Assembly (NCBI GenBank): GCA_021325365.1
Contig: JAJPHF010000188.1
Coordinates: forward strand, 26,358-90,357
Direction of reading: 5' to 3'
From: Pseudomonadota bacterium
Lineage (GTDB): Bacteria; Chloroflexota; UBA6077; JAJPHF01
DNA length: 64,000 bases
Shown here: piece by piece, positions 15,652-24,430 of the stretch
How positions within the stretch are numbered: position 1 is the stretch's first letter
Layout of the letters: each line of letters opens with the position of its first letter
Position numbers and translations under genes: made by a program
The notes under the pieces: model-generated
What the model was told of the DNA's origin: nothing
Seen by the model: only the letters and a program-made list of their open reading frames with translations
The model's database searches: none

Positions 15652-17127
15652 ATGCCGGGCCTGAAGAACCAGCAAGAGGAGCACCTGGCGCGAGTGGGCC
15701 CGGGCACGCCCTCCGGCGCGGTCTTCCGCCGCTACTGGCTCCCCGTCGAGGTGTCGGCGAACCTGGGGGGCGGCCGCCGCCGCTCGTTCTTCGGGCTGGG
15801 CGGCGCCTCGCCCCACGCCCGCAACCCCATCCGCGTGAAGGCGCTGGGCGAGGAGCTGGTGCTGTTCCGCGACGCGAGCGGCCAGCCGATCCTGCTCGGC
15901 GAGCACTGCAGCCACCGCGGCACGTCGCTCGTCTACGGCCGGGTCGAGGACGACTGCCTGCGCTGCCTCTACCACGGCTGGGCCTACGACCGCGCGGGCC
16001 GCGTGGTGGACATGCCGGCCGAGCCACCCACGAGCCGCTTCAAGAACACGATCAAGCACCCGGCCTACCCGTGCATCGAGGTCGGCGGGCTGATCTTCGC
16101 GTATCTGGGGCCGCCCGACAAGCAGCCCATCTTCCCACGCTACGACGTGCTCTACCGCGAGGACGGTGTGCGGGTGGTGGGCGACGGCGGCTACGTCGAG
16201 CCCTGCAACGTGTTCCAGGCGATGCACGACAACAACCTGGACACCTGGCACGTGGACATCCAGCACGTCTGGTTCAACAAGGAGGGGCCGCCGTTCCGCC
16301 ACATGCACTACGGCAAGGACGGCCGTCCGCCGACGCCGATCAAGTACGAGCGCACGCCCTGGGGCACCCGCGACGTCGTGCTCAAGGACGCCGAGACGCC
16401 CGGCCAGTACGAGTACTACGAGCTGCACACGGTCTGGCCGTCGATGCGCGTGAACTTCCCGGGCGGCACGTCGATGAAGTGGGCGCTGCCGCTCGACGAC
16501 TACCACACGCGCTGGTTCGTGGTCGAGGTGTACCCCTTCGATGAGCACGGGCGGGTCACGCCCGCCGCGGAGCGGATCATGAACGCGCCGGGGCCGAGCA
16601 TGATCCGCTCCGCGGCGGGGCTGCCCCCGAACTGGTACGACCAGGTGGGCGGCTGGTGGGACTTCGGCCACCCCTGGCGGCAGGGCGTGTTCTGGGAGGA
16701 CCACGTGGCGCAGGTGTCCCAGAACGTCGGGGAGCGGCAGCTCCCGGACTGGGAGAGCTGGCACTTGGGCTCGTCCGACCAGGGGCTGGTGCTGAACCGT
16801 CGCGTCTGGCGCGAGCAGGTGCGGCGCGTGCAGGAGGGGCTGGACCCGATCGGCATCAGCCGCAACCCCGCGGACGACCGCCTGATCCACGTACCGTCCG
16901 ACAACCTGTATGTGGACTGGGACGTGGGCATGCGGCTATTCAGGATGTCGGTCGAAGACCGGCTGCGCGCGCTGGCCGAGGGCAGCATCCCGGGCGCGGC
17001 GCCGCACGGGCTAGTCGGCAGCGGGGGCGGCGTGCCACCACGGGCCGCGCGGACCGGCGCCGCGAAGCGCGGCGGTGTCCGCGCGAACGGCAAGGCGCCG
17101 CGAGCGCGCCGCGAGGTGGCGCGATGA
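15652..17127 (+). CDS. Rieske oxygenase alpha subunit with basic C-terminal tail
   Basis: 491 residues from ATG 15652 (GGAGAGAG upstream). It begins GLKNQQEEHLARVGPGTPSG. An insert of about 20 residues (GGGRRRSFFGLGG) precedes the Rieske domain, whose ligands are C86/H88 (CSHRG) and C105/H108 (CLYHGW). The iron site is in NNLDTWHVDIQH, with D197, H200 and H205. The last 40 residues are Arg/Ala/Gly-rich and look disordered. This longer clade resembles dioxygenases for bulky substrates. Its TGA overlaps the ATG of the downstream C-C hydrolase (ATGA), indicating translational coupling. Confidence 0.93.
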   Translation: MPGLKNQQEEHLARVGPGTPSGAVFRRYWLPVEVSANLGGGRRRSFFGLGGASPHARNPIRVKALGEELVLFRDASGQPILLGEHCSHRGTSLVYGRVEDDCLRCLYHGWAYDRAGRVVDMPAEPPTSRFKNTIKHPAYPCIEVGGLIFAYLGPPDKQPIFPRYDVLYREDGVRVVGDGGYVEPCNVFQAMHDNNLDTWHVDIQHVWFNKEGPPFRHMHYGKDGRPPTPIKYERTPWGTRDVVLKDAETPGQYEYYELHTVWPSMRVNFPGGTSMKWALPLDDYHTRWFVVEVYPFDEHGRVTPAAERIMNAPGPSMIRSAAGLPPNWYDQVGGWWDFGHPWRQGVFWEDHVAQVSQNVGERQLPDWESWHLGSSDQGLVLNRRVWREQVRRVQEGLDPIGISRNPADDRLIHVPSDNLYVDWDVGMRLFRMSVEDRLRALAEGSIPGAAPHGLVGSGGGVPPRAARTGAAKRGGVRANGKAPRARREVAR

Positions 17128-17954
17128 GCGTGGAGGTGCTGACCGAGGAGAGCACCAGCCGCTACACGCGGGCGGGCGACGTGCGGCTGCACTACCACGA
17201 GGCCGGCAGCGGCCCGGCGGTCGTCCTGCTTCACGGCGGCGGCCCCGGCGCCACAGCCTGGGGCAACTACGCGCGCAACGTCGCCGCCTTCGCCGCCGCA
17301 CATCGCGTGCTCCTGCCCGACCTGCCGCAGTTCGGCAAGTCCGACTCGCCCGTGCTCACCGAGGACCGGCCGCTGGCGAACGCCCGCATCCTCACGGCGT
17401 TCTTCGACGCGGTGGGGGTCGAGCGCGCGAGCCTGGTCGGCAACTCGATGGGCGGCGCGACGGCGCTGGAGCTGGCCATCCACTACCCCGAGCGCGTGGA
17501 CAAGCTGGTGCTGATGGGCTCCGGCGGGGCCGGCCCCAGTCTGTTCGCGGTGGTCCCCACGGAGGGCGACCGGCTGCTGCGCGAGAACTTCCAGCACCCG
17601 ACGTTCGACAGCATGCGGCGCCTCATCCAGGTCATGGTCTACGACGCCTCGTTCCTGACGGACGAGCTGGTGCAGAAGCGGCTGGAGAGCGCGCTGAACC
17701 CCGCCCACCGCGAGGCCCGCCGCCAGTCGTTCCGCAAGCCGGGCGAGCCGCGCGCCGAGCTAGAGCGGGTGCAGGCGCCGACGCTGATCGTGTGGGGGCG
17801 CGAGGACCGCGTGAACCCGTTCGACCAGGCGCTCGGCCTCCTCCAGGGCATCCGCGGCGCGCAGCTCCACGTCTACACCGAGTGCGGCCACTGGGCGCAG
17901 CTCGAGAAGGCCGACGCGTTCAACCGGCTCGTGCTCGACTTCCTCGACCACTGA
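17124..17954 (+). CDS. alpha/beta hydrolase, MhpC/BphD-like meta-cleavage product hydrolase
   Basis: 276 residues; the ATG overlaps the Rieske stop. It has the oxyanion motif HGGGPGATAWGNY, the nucleophile elbow GNSMGG, a lid domain (about residues 140-200), the acid region VWGREDRVNP and the catalytic His in ECGHWAQLE. Members hydrolyse the C-C bond of ring-opened products made by extradiol dioxygenases. Direct coupling to an oxygenase and closeness to the BphC-like gene on the other strand support a hydroxylation, cleavage and hydrolysis route. Confidence 0.93.
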   Translation: MSVEVLTEESTSRYTRAGDVRLHYHEAGSGPAVVLLHGGGPGATAWGNYARNVAAFAAAHRVLLPDLPQFGKSDSPVLTEDRPLANARILTAFFDAVGVERASLVGNSMGGATALELAIHYPERVDKLVLMGSGGAGPSLFAVVPTEGDRLLRENFQHPTFDSMRRLIQVMVYDASFLTDELVQKRLESALNPAHREARRQSFRKPGEPRAELERVQAPTLIVWGREDRVNPFDQALGLLQGIRGAQLHVYTECGHWAQLEKADAFNRLVLDFLDH

Positions 17955-18029
17955 GGCCGCCTCGCCGGACGCGATCGCCCGCTCAAGCGCCGCGCCGGCC
18001 CGCGTCAGCCGCGCGCCAGGGAGTCAATA

Positions 18030-19163
18030 ATGGACTGCTGCTCTTGGCCGCGCCTCGGCGCGCTGCTGCTCGCGCTCGTGGCGTTGGCTTGCGCGCCGAG
18101 CCCCGCCGCGCCATCGGCGGCGAAGCCGGCCGACACGCCATCGGCCAGCGTTCCGGCGGCCGCCGCCCCGCGCGCGCAGGCCGCGCAGCCGACCCAGGCC
18201 GCGCCGCTCAGCCCGGCCGTCCCGCTCAGCATGGCCGTCACCGGCCTGACCTCCGAGGCCGGCAGCTACATCGCCTACGACCGCGGCTATTTCCGCGAGG
18301 AGGGCCTCGACGTCGACCTCGTGCCGATCCGGACGCTCGCCGAGCGGACGGCGATGCTCGCCACGGGCCAGGTCGGCGTCGGCGCGGCCAGCATCGACTC
18401 CAGCCTCTTCAACGCCGTCTTGCGGGGCATCGACGTGAAGATGGTGGCCGCCACGTCCACGATCACGCCCGACTCGACCAACGGCGCCATCGTCGTACGG
18501 CAGGACCTGCTGGAGAGCGGGCGCTATCGTGAGCCGAAGGACCTGGGCGGGATGCAGGTCGCCGTCGCCGGGGAGGGCGGGGTCATCCAGTTCTATCTGG
18601 AGCGCGTGCTGAACCGCGCCGGCCTGAGCTACGGCGACGTTCGGACGTCGGTGATCCTGTTCCCCGAGGCGCTCACGGCGATGGCGAACAAGGCCGTGGA
18701 CGCGTCCTACCAGCCAGAGCCCTTCGTCACCTACGGCGAGACGCAGGGCATCGCGAAGCCGGTCGTCTACTCCGGCCAGATCTACCCCGGCAGCACGACT
18801 GGGGTGATGCTCGTGAGCCCCGTCTTTGCCCGCGATCAGCCCGAGGCGGCGCGGCGCTTCGTCACGGCCTGGCTGCGCGGCGTCCGCGACTACTACCGCG
18901 CGTTCCAGCGGAACGAGGGCGGCAAGGAGGCGGTCATCCAGACCCTCACGCAGCACACGGACGTGAAAGACCCCGCGCTCTACGCGAAGATGGGGCTCCC
19001 CACCGTCGAGCCCAACGGCGAGATCGCCGTCTGGTCCATCGACGAGATGCAGGACTACTTCGTGCAGGCCGGCTCGCAGCAGCAGACGGTCGACCTGCAG
19101 CAGATGATCGACCGCACCTACCTCGACTACGCGCTCGGGCGGCTCGGCCGGCTCACGCCGTAG
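18030..19163 (+). CDS. ABC transporter substrate-binding lipoprotein, NMT1/SsuA-like
   Basis: 377 residues from ATG 18030 behind AGGGAGTC. Lipoprotein signal with C21 (LACAP) and an Ala/Pro linker to about residue 65. The binding domain shows YIAYDRGYFREEGLDVDLV, LATGQVGVGAASIDSSLFNAV, DLGGMQVAVAGEGG and WLRGVRDYY. It lies 75 bp downstream of the C-C hydrolase and is likely the third gene of that operon. It probably binds the aromatic or heterocyclic substrate of the operon; this is inferred from context only. Confidence 0.92.
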   Translation: MDCCSWPRLGALLLALVALACAPSPAAPSAAKPADTPSASVPAAAAPRAQAAQPTQAAPLSPAVPLSMAVTGLTSEAGSYIAYDRGYFREEGLDVDLVPIRTLAERTAMLATGQVGVGAASIDSSLFNAVLRGIDVKMVAATSTITPDSTNGAIVVRQDLLESGRYREPKDLGGMQVAVAGEGGVIQFYLERVLNRAGLSYGDVRTSVILFPEALTAMANKAVDASYQPEPFVTYGETQGIAKPVVYSGQIYPGSTTGVMLVSPVFARDQPEAARRFVTAWLRGVRDYYRAFQRNEGGKEAVIQTLTQHTDVKDPALYAKMGLPTVEPNGEIAVWSIDEMQDYFVQAGSQQQTVDLQQMIDRTYLDYALGRLGRLTP

Positions 19164-19602
19164 CGCCTGCCCGCTGCCCCAGCATGGCCGAGCAAGCGAT
19201 CGAGCGGGCTGCTGGCGTAGATCGCGGCGCCGCCCCCGGCCTGGTACATGGTGTCCACCGCCTGGACGGCGTTCGCGGCCGCGACGTTGCTGGCGAGCCG
19301 CACCCGCGCCCGCTGCTCCAGCGTCGGCTCTGCGCCCGCCGCCACCGTTTCCCACAGCGCCGCGGTCGCCTCGTAGAGGGAGCTGCGGGCTGCCTGGATC
19401 AACCCCTGCGTGCGCGCGATCTGGGCCTGGAACCCGCCCTGCTCGCGCGGGAAGAAGAACAGCCGAGTGACGGGGCGGCCCGCGGCGTCGAGGCGGGGCG
19501 TGTCGCCATCATAGAGCGGATCGCTGGGACCAGGGCCTGGACGGTCGTGAGCAGGCGGTCGCTTGCCGCGGGGGGCGTGGACGTCGCGCCCTCGTCGCGC
19601 AC
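19127..19602 (-). pseudogene. internally deleted acyl-CoA-dehydrogenase-fold flavin monooxygenase (DszC/HsaA type)
   Basis: The N-terminal piece (from GTG 19602, frame 1) reads SDRLLTTVQALVPAIR, typical of the first helix of DszC/HsaA-like proteins. At about 19512-19522 the reading jumps to another frame and to the C-terminal domain: LYDGDTPRLDAAGRPVTRLF, then SSLYEATAALWETV, RVRLASNVAAANAVQAVD and the hallmark GGGAAIYASSPLDR. Roughly 200 middle residues are missing and the C-terminus is cut short, its last codons overlapping the SBP gene. The product would be inactive. It shows that a two-component flavin hydroxylase once stood here. Confidence 0.75.
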
Positions 19603-19625
19603 GTCAAGCCCCCGCCGGGAATGCC

Positions 19626-19654
19626 TTGACTGGCCCGCAGCACGCGGCTACACT
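19626..19654 (+). promoter_or_regulatory. strong sigma-70-type promoter for the LigAB operon
   Basis: TTGACT (19626-19631), a 17-bp spacer and TACACT (19649-19654). The start codon at 19694 gives a leader of about 33 bases with GGGAG near its end. Confidence 0.7.
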
Positions 19655-19693
19655 GCCCCGTAATTCCACACGCCGCGAGCGACGGGAGCGCAG

Positions 19694-19972
19694 ATGAGCG
19701 TTTTCGCGGTCGACAAGTTCCTGCACCAGATGCGGGACTACGCGCGGTTGGCCCGTTTCCGCGACGATCCCCGCGCGGTGCTCGCGGACTACGACCTGAC
19801 GCCCGCGGAGGCCGCGGCACTCGAAGCGGGCGACCTGGCCGCCCTGCACCGGCTGGGCGCCAACGGCTACCTGCTGCTCGGCTTTGGCCACCAGATGGGT
19901 GGCGGCGACTTCCGCGCCGTGATCGCGTCGCTGGGCGAGGCGCCCGCCGCGGCGCGCGGGACAGGAGCGTAA
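19694..19972 (+). CDS. LigA-like alpha subunit of a type II extradiol dioxygenase
   Basis: 92 residues from ATG 19694 (GGGAGCGCAG upstream). It matches the small LigA domain: FLHQMRDYARLARFRDDP, then DYDLTPAEAAALEAGDLAAL and LLLGFGHQMGGG. In protocatechuate 4,5-dioxygenase the LigA subunit caps the active site of the LigB catalytic subunit. The catalytic gene follows after one base, so the pair should form an alpha/beta complex in the cytoplasm. Confidence 0.9.
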   Translation: MSVFAVDKFLHQMRDYARLARFRDDPRAVLADYDLTPAEAAALEAGDLAALHRLGANGYLLLGFGHQMGGGDFRAVIASLGEAPAAARGTGA

Positions 19973-19973
19973 G

Positions 19974-20801
19974 ATGGCGCGCATCGTCGCCGCGATGGCC
20001 ATGGTCCACGGGCCGCGCATCACGGGCGCACCCGACCTCGCGGGGCCGGACAAGGGCCAGCGCGTGTGGGAGGGCTTCGAGACGCTGCGGCGCGAGCTGG
20101 AGGCCGCCTCGCCGGACTGGGCGCTCGTCATCACGAACGAGCACCTGACCAACCCGTTCTACCCTTACGTCTCGCCGCTGACGCTGGGCCTGGCGTCGCG
20201 GTTCCGCGCGCCGGCCGAGCGCTCCGCCGGCTTGCCGGAGCTGATCGTCCCGTCCGATGAGGCTATCGGCCGGCAGCTGCTCGACGCCGTCTGGGACGCC
20301 GGCGTCGACCTCGGCTACTCGCACGACCTGCTGCTCGACCACGGCACCACCGTGCCGCTGCACTTCCTCACCCCGCACCTCGATCTGCCGATCGTCCACA
20401 TCCATCAGCTCACGAGCCGCGGCCCGCAGCCGCGGCTGCGCCGCTGCTACGCGCTCGGCCAGGCGCTACGCCAGGTCATCGAGGCGCGCCCGGCCTCGGA
20501 GCGCGTGGCGGTCGTCGGTACCGGCGGCCTCTCACACTGGGTCGGCACGCCGCGGATGGGGCAGGTGAACGCCGCCTGGGACCAGCACGTGCTCCAGTTG
20601 TTCGCGGAGCGCCGCGACGACGAGCTGCTGGCACTGACCGACGCGGCCATCGAGGCCGAGGCCGGCAACGGTGCGCACGAGATTCGCAACTGGATCACGG
20701 TTGCCGGCGTGGTGCCGAACGCGCCCGCCGAGGTCGTCAGCTACGTGGACCACATCCCCGCCTGGGCGCAGCAGAGCGTCCACGTACGCTTCCGCCTGTA
20801 G
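19974..20801 (+). CDS. LigB-like catalytic subunit of a type II extradiol dioxygenase
   Basis: 275 residues from ATG 19974, with GGAGCG at the end of the LigA gene. All canonical active-site positions are visible: His of MVHGPRI, His of TNEHLTNPF, His of LLDHGTTVPL, His of GGLSHWVG and Glu of AHEIRNWI. The enzyme would insert O2 beside the hydroxyls of a protocatechuate- or gallate-like ring with Fe(II). The two-gene unit has its own promoter and no hydratase or aldolase beside it, so the lower pathway is elsewhere. Confidence 0.92.
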   Translation: MARIVAAMAMVHGPRITGAPDLAGPDKGQRVWEGFETLRRELEAASPDWALVITNEHLTNPFYPYVSPLTLGLASRFRAPAERSAGLPELIVPSDEAIGRQLLDAVWDAGVDLGYSHDLLLDHGTTVPLHFLTPHLDLPIVHIHQLTSRGPQPRLRRCYALGQALRQVIEARPASERVAVVGTGGLSHWVGTPRMGQVNAAWDQHVLQLFAERRDDELLALTDAAIEAEAGNGAHEIRNWITVAGVVPNAPAEVVSYVDHIPAWAQQSVHVRFRL

Positions 20802-20878
20802 GCGGCCTGGCGGGCCGCGATCGCGCCCGGCGCACGGCGGTCTAGCGCCCGCGCGGAGTCTCCACCCGGCGCGCGGGG

Positions 20879-22015
20879 TTACTGCTTGGCCAGGATGCGC
20901 TGCAGCTCGTCGCGAACCGGACCGAGCCGCTCGTCGTTGTTCTCGTAGAAGGCGATGTCGATGCGGGTGAACTTCAGGCCGGCGTTCAGAAAGCGCTCGA
21001 AGTCCTGCGCCGTCTTCGAGCCGGGCACCTCGTGGTTGTCGGCGCCGTCCAGCTCGTACAGCAGGTCCTGCGCCTCGCGCCCCATGACGTAGTTGACCCA
21101 CAGCTTGGCCGCGTTGGGATGCGCGGCGTTCTTCGGCACCGCGGCGTACAGCGGGACGAGCAGGGGCGCGTCGGCGGGGATGACGAAGTCGAGCGGACCG
21201 CCCTTGGCCTTTTCCACCATCGCCCCGTTATGGCTGCAGGCGAGCGCGAGCAGGTCGAACTCGCCGCTCGTCAGGCGCTGCATCTCGTTGCAGCGGATGA
21301 GCCCCGCGATCTGGTCGGCGAGCTGGCGCACGTAAGCGAAGGTGCGCTCCTCGCCCCAGACCTCCGGGGCGGCCACCTGGTCGAACGAGGCCGCGTACGG
21401 CGTGGAGGCGATGCGCCCCTTGTACTGTGGCTTGAGCAGGTCCTGCAGCGTGCGCGGCACCTCGTCGGCGCGCACGCGCTGCGTGTTGTAGGCGATGCCC
21501 GGCCAGCTCGACTGGTAGGCCACGGCGGCGCCGCCGCCCGCGATCAGCTCGGGGCGCTGGACGTTCGGAGCCCAGCTCGCCCAGTCCACCGGCTCGATTG
21601 CGTCCGCGTGCATCGCGGCCATGATGTGATTCGCGTAACCCACCTGGACGTCGGTCGCCGACGGCCGCCCGGCCTGGTACTCCTCCGCGATCCGCGCCGC
21701 CACGCTGGGCATGCTGGGACCTGGCGTAAACTTCACGTCCAGGTTCAGTCCATATTGCCGGTTGAAGCCTTCGGCCAGACGACGAATGCCGTCGCTCCCG
21801 CCCATCGTGCCCTCGCCCCAGATGAGCGACAGCGCACCCTCGCGGCGGGCTCCATCGACGAGCGGCTGGAGCCGCGAATCGGCGGCCGGCGCGGCCCCCT
21901 GCACGGACGCTGGCTCCTGTGGCGGCGGGCGCCCTGCCCCCGATCCGCAGCCCGCCAGCGCGAGCAGCACGGCGAGCCCGAGGGCGCGCGTGAGTAGTCG
22001 GTAGATGAATGGCAT
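20879..22015 (-). CDS. ABC transporter substrate-binding lipoprotein, AfuA-type fold
   Basis: 378 residues from ATG 22015 (GGAGGAGAACAG upstream). Lipobox LAGC with C23. Body motifs: GEGTMGGSDGIRRLAEGFN, HADAIEPVDWASWAPNVQ, DLLKPQYKGRIASTPYAASF and the cysteine pair LIRCNEMQR and LALACSH. It is a paralogue of the SBPs at 6783, 30349 and 60109. It follows the family A Rieske gene on the same strand (109-bp gap), the same order as 61333/60109 and 54432/53069. No permease is nearby. Confidence 0.92.
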   Translation of the reverse strand: MPFIYRLLTRALGLAVLLALAGCGSGAGRPPPQEPASVQGAAPAADSRLQPLVDGARREGALSLIWGEGTMGGSDGIRRLAEGFNRQYGLNLDVKFTPGPSMPSVAARIAEEYQAGRPSATDVQVGYANHIMAAMHADAIEPVDWASWAPNVQRPELIAGGGAAVAYQSSWPGIAYNTQRVRADEVPRTLQDLLKPQYKGRIASTPYAASFDQVAAPEVWGEERTFAYVRQLADQIAGLIRCNEMQRLTSGEFDLLALACSHNGAMVEKAKGGPLDFVIPADAPLLVPLYAAVPKNAAHPNAAKLWVNYVMGREAQDLLYELDGADNHEVPGSKTAQDFERFLNAGLKFTRIDIAFYENNDERLGPVRDELQRILAKQ

Positions 22016-22124
22016 CTGTTCTCCTCCACAGGCGGCCGCAGGCCCGCGCTCGGCTGGCCACGAGCTACTGTTGCGCCGCGTGCGGCTGGCGGCCAGCGTC
22101 TCGGGTGCCGGCGCCCGCCGCGGC

Positions 22125-23288
22125 TCAGACCCCGCTGGTGGCCTCCAGGCGCGCGGGGCGCGTCCAGGCCTTGAGTGGCCGCCCCTCGCGCAGCGCGCGT
22201 AGCTCGCGCTGGTAGATCTTGCGGAGCAAGATGATCGCGACGTCCGAGCGCCCCAGGCGCTCGTTGACGCGGTCGGCGATGGCGCCCTGCCCCTCCTGAG
22301 CGACGTGGTCCTGAATGTTCACCTCGTCCACGCGCCCCTCGACGTCCACGAGCCGCAGCCGCCCCGCCAGAATCGCGTCGGCCATCTCGCGCGCCGACGG
22401 CACGTTGGCGAGCGTCTCGCGGCGCGCCTGCATCTGCGCCAGATAGCGCTCGGCCGCCGCGCCCTCGATGTGGACCAGCCGCGCGTTGAAGCTCTGGTGC
22501 CGGTAGTCGTCCAGCGGCACCCGCCAGGCGACCTGGTCGGCCCAACCGCTCTCCGCGTCGTCCGGCGAGCCCTTGATGTACAGGATGTTCGGCATCACGA
22601 ACGGCGTGACGCGCACCACCCCATTGGCGCGGCGGCCATACTGGCAGAGGCCGTACTCCGTCTCCTCGGCCGAGACTAGCGGTACGTCCCAGTTCAGCCC
22701 AAAGTCGGTAAAGCCCGACGAGCGGTGCGTGAAGTTGACGTGCACCTCGTCGATGCCGTTCTCGAGGCTGTTGAAGTAACTGCAGTGCCGCACGTAGGTA
22801 CTGGTCTCCAGCACGCCGGGCGCCTCGAACTCGGGCCAGCGGGGCAGCGGCGGCGCCTCCTCCTCACCGAGGTAGGCGAATATCAAGCCAAGATATTCTT
22901 CCGTTGGGTAGCTCTTGATCCGCACCTTGGGGGGGAAGGAGGGGTCCTCGGCGGGCATCTCGACACACTGGCCGGAGGCGTCGTACGTCCAGCCATGATA
23001 GAAGCAGCGGAGGCAGTCGCCCTCCACCCAGCCGGTCGAGAGCTGCGTCCCCCGGTGCGCGCAGCGCGGTGCCACCACCTGCGGCCGCCCGTCCTCGCCG
23101 CGGTAGAGCGTAAAGTCCTCGCCCAGGATGCGGAGGGGTTTCGCGTGGCCGGGCAGCAAGTCGGCGGCCATGTACACGGGATGCCAGAAGCGGCGTAAGT
23201 AGCGCCCCCCGAGAGTATCGGGACCAACGTGTACGTAGTCAGGCTGAGCGTGGGCACCCGAGGTGGTGGGTCCGATTGTGGTGTTCAC
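22125..23288 (-). CDS. Rieske oxygenase alpha subunit (family A)
   Basis: 387 residues. GTG 23288 was chosen because GGAGG lies six bases ahead; a GTG further up gives 12 more residues but no better site. Signature GPDTLGGRYLRRFWHPVY; Rieske ligands C76/H78 (CAHRGTQLS) and C95/H98 (CFYHGWTY). The iron site is in ENGIDEVHVNFTHR. It ends LEATSGV like other family A members. Its 5' end overlaps the last 50 bp of a truncated amidohydrolase frame. Inferred to oxidise the ligand of the downstream SBP. Confidence 0.94.
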   Translation of the reverse strand: MNTTIGPTTSGAHAQPDYVHVGPDTLGGRYLRRFWHPVYMAADLLPGHAKPLRILGEDFTLYRGEDGRPQVVAPRCAHRGTQLSTGWVEGDCLRCFYHGWTYDASGQCVEMPAEDPSFPPKVRIKSYPTEEYLGLIFAYLGEEEAPPLPRWPEFEAPGVLETSTYVRHCSYFNSLENGIDEVHVNFTHRSSGFTDFGLNWDVPLVSAEETEYGLCQYGRRANGVVRVTPFVMPNILYIKGSPDDAESGWADQVAWRVPLDDYRHQSFNARLVHIEGAAAERYLAQMQARRETLANVPSAREMADAILAGRLRLVDVEGRVDEVNIQDHVAQEGQGAIADRVNERLGRSDVAIILLRKIYQRELRALREGRPLKAWTRPARLEATSGV

Positions 23289-24183
23289 GGCATTCCTCCG
23301 AGCTGTCACGTAGATACATGGCACGGGCGAGTCCGGGCGATGGCCGAAACATCCACTCGGCGGTCAGGCGGCGCCGACGCGAGCGCGCGTAGGCCCAATC
23401 GGCCCGCAGGATATCGGGGCGCGCGGTGTGCAGGCGCGTCAGCTCGGACCGGCCACGCGACGCCATGCCGAGCGTGAGCAGCCCCTCGGTGCGCGGGCCG
23501 ATCCACTCGCGCTGCACGCGCGCCAGGTCGGCGCGATCCATTGGCAGGTCGGGATCGAGGCCGTGGGGCGTGCCGTAGGAGAAGCGGGCGCGAATCCCCG
23601 TGTCCGCCAGCGCTTGCAGATCGGCGTCGGCGTCGGCCGGTGAGCGGACGTTGTGCGCCCAGTCGTGCACCGTCGTCACGCCCGAGAGGATCGCCTCCGT
23701 GGCGCCGAGCCGCACGCCGCGGTACGTGTCGTCCGGGCGGTAGGCCACGCCGAGCCGCATCGCCCAGGCGAAATAGCCCAGCTCCGGCCCCTCGTCGACC
23801 AGGTTGCGCAGCTGGCTGTTCCAGAGGTGCCAGTGCGTGTCGATGAGGCCCGGCAGGGCGATCATGTCGCGGCCGTCGAGCACCTCCGCGCCCGGCGCCG
23901 CGACGCTCGCGCCGACGGCCACGATCTCGCCGTTGCGCACGTGCACGTCGCCCTGCTCGAAGTCGCCGAGCGCCGGGTCCACGGTGAGCACGTACGCGCC
24001 CCGCACAACGAACTCGCCACGCCCGGGGATCTGCCCGGCTGGCTGCGCCTGGGGCGCGCGCTGCCCTGCTGGCGCGGGCGTAGCGGCCCGCACCGCCGCC
24101 GCGCGGGCCGCTACGCCCGCGGCCCCCAGCGCCGCCATGCTCCGCAGCAGACCCCGTCGGCTTATCGTGCCCCACCCGCTCAT
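23239..24183 (-). pseudogene. 3'-truncated Tat-exported amidohydrolase
   Basis: From ATG 24183 (GAGGGGGG upstream) the protein starts with a twin-arginine signal (SRRGLLRSMAALGAAG), then a composite-domain strand (YVLTVDPALGDF) and the metal motif DTHWHLWNSQLRN of cytosine-deaminase/TrzN-type amidohydrolases. Family likeness stops near LRADWAYARS, about residue 270, and the remaining tail is unrelated and Arg-rich. The later His ligands, the catalytic Asp and about 180 residues are missing. It probably lost its 3' half when the Rieske gene region was joined to it. Confidence 0.7.
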
Positions 24184-24292
24184 CGGCCCCCCTCTACCCT
24201 GCGGCGGCGCGAGCGCGCTGGGCCGCTGGTCTCGGAAGTGCGCGTAATATAGCACGGACGGCGTCGGGGCGGGCCGCGTAGGTGTTCAAAAA

Positions 24293-24340
24293 GCAGCGGC
24301 TGTCCTCGTGCGGCGCTGCGGCGCGCGAGGACGCCGCTGC
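24293..24340 (-). terminator. hairpin with U-run on the minus strand
   Basis: A 15-bp stem with one bulged base (24293-24308 with 24326-24340), followed on the minus strand by five T. The only minus-strand gene upstream is the SBP at 25054-26256, beyond an opposite gene, so it may stop antisense read-through or be a leader element of the former amidohydrolase gene. Confidence 0.5.
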
Positions 24341-24430
24341 CAGAGTCCGTACTGCTACGCGCTGAGGGCGCGGCGTGGTCTCGCTGGCTGGCAGGGTGGA
24401 TAATGAGCCGACCGAGCGCAGGAGGAGTTC

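Noticed and set aside
14551..16890. 779-residue open frame on the minus strand
   Set aside because: Only the last 298 residues are real (BphC-like, start 15447). The upstream part is antisense to the Rieske gene at 15652.
18024..19355. 443-residue minus-strand open frame opposite the SBP
   Set aside because: Low-complexity His/Arg/Ala text with no family signs; opposite a clear lipoprotein gene.
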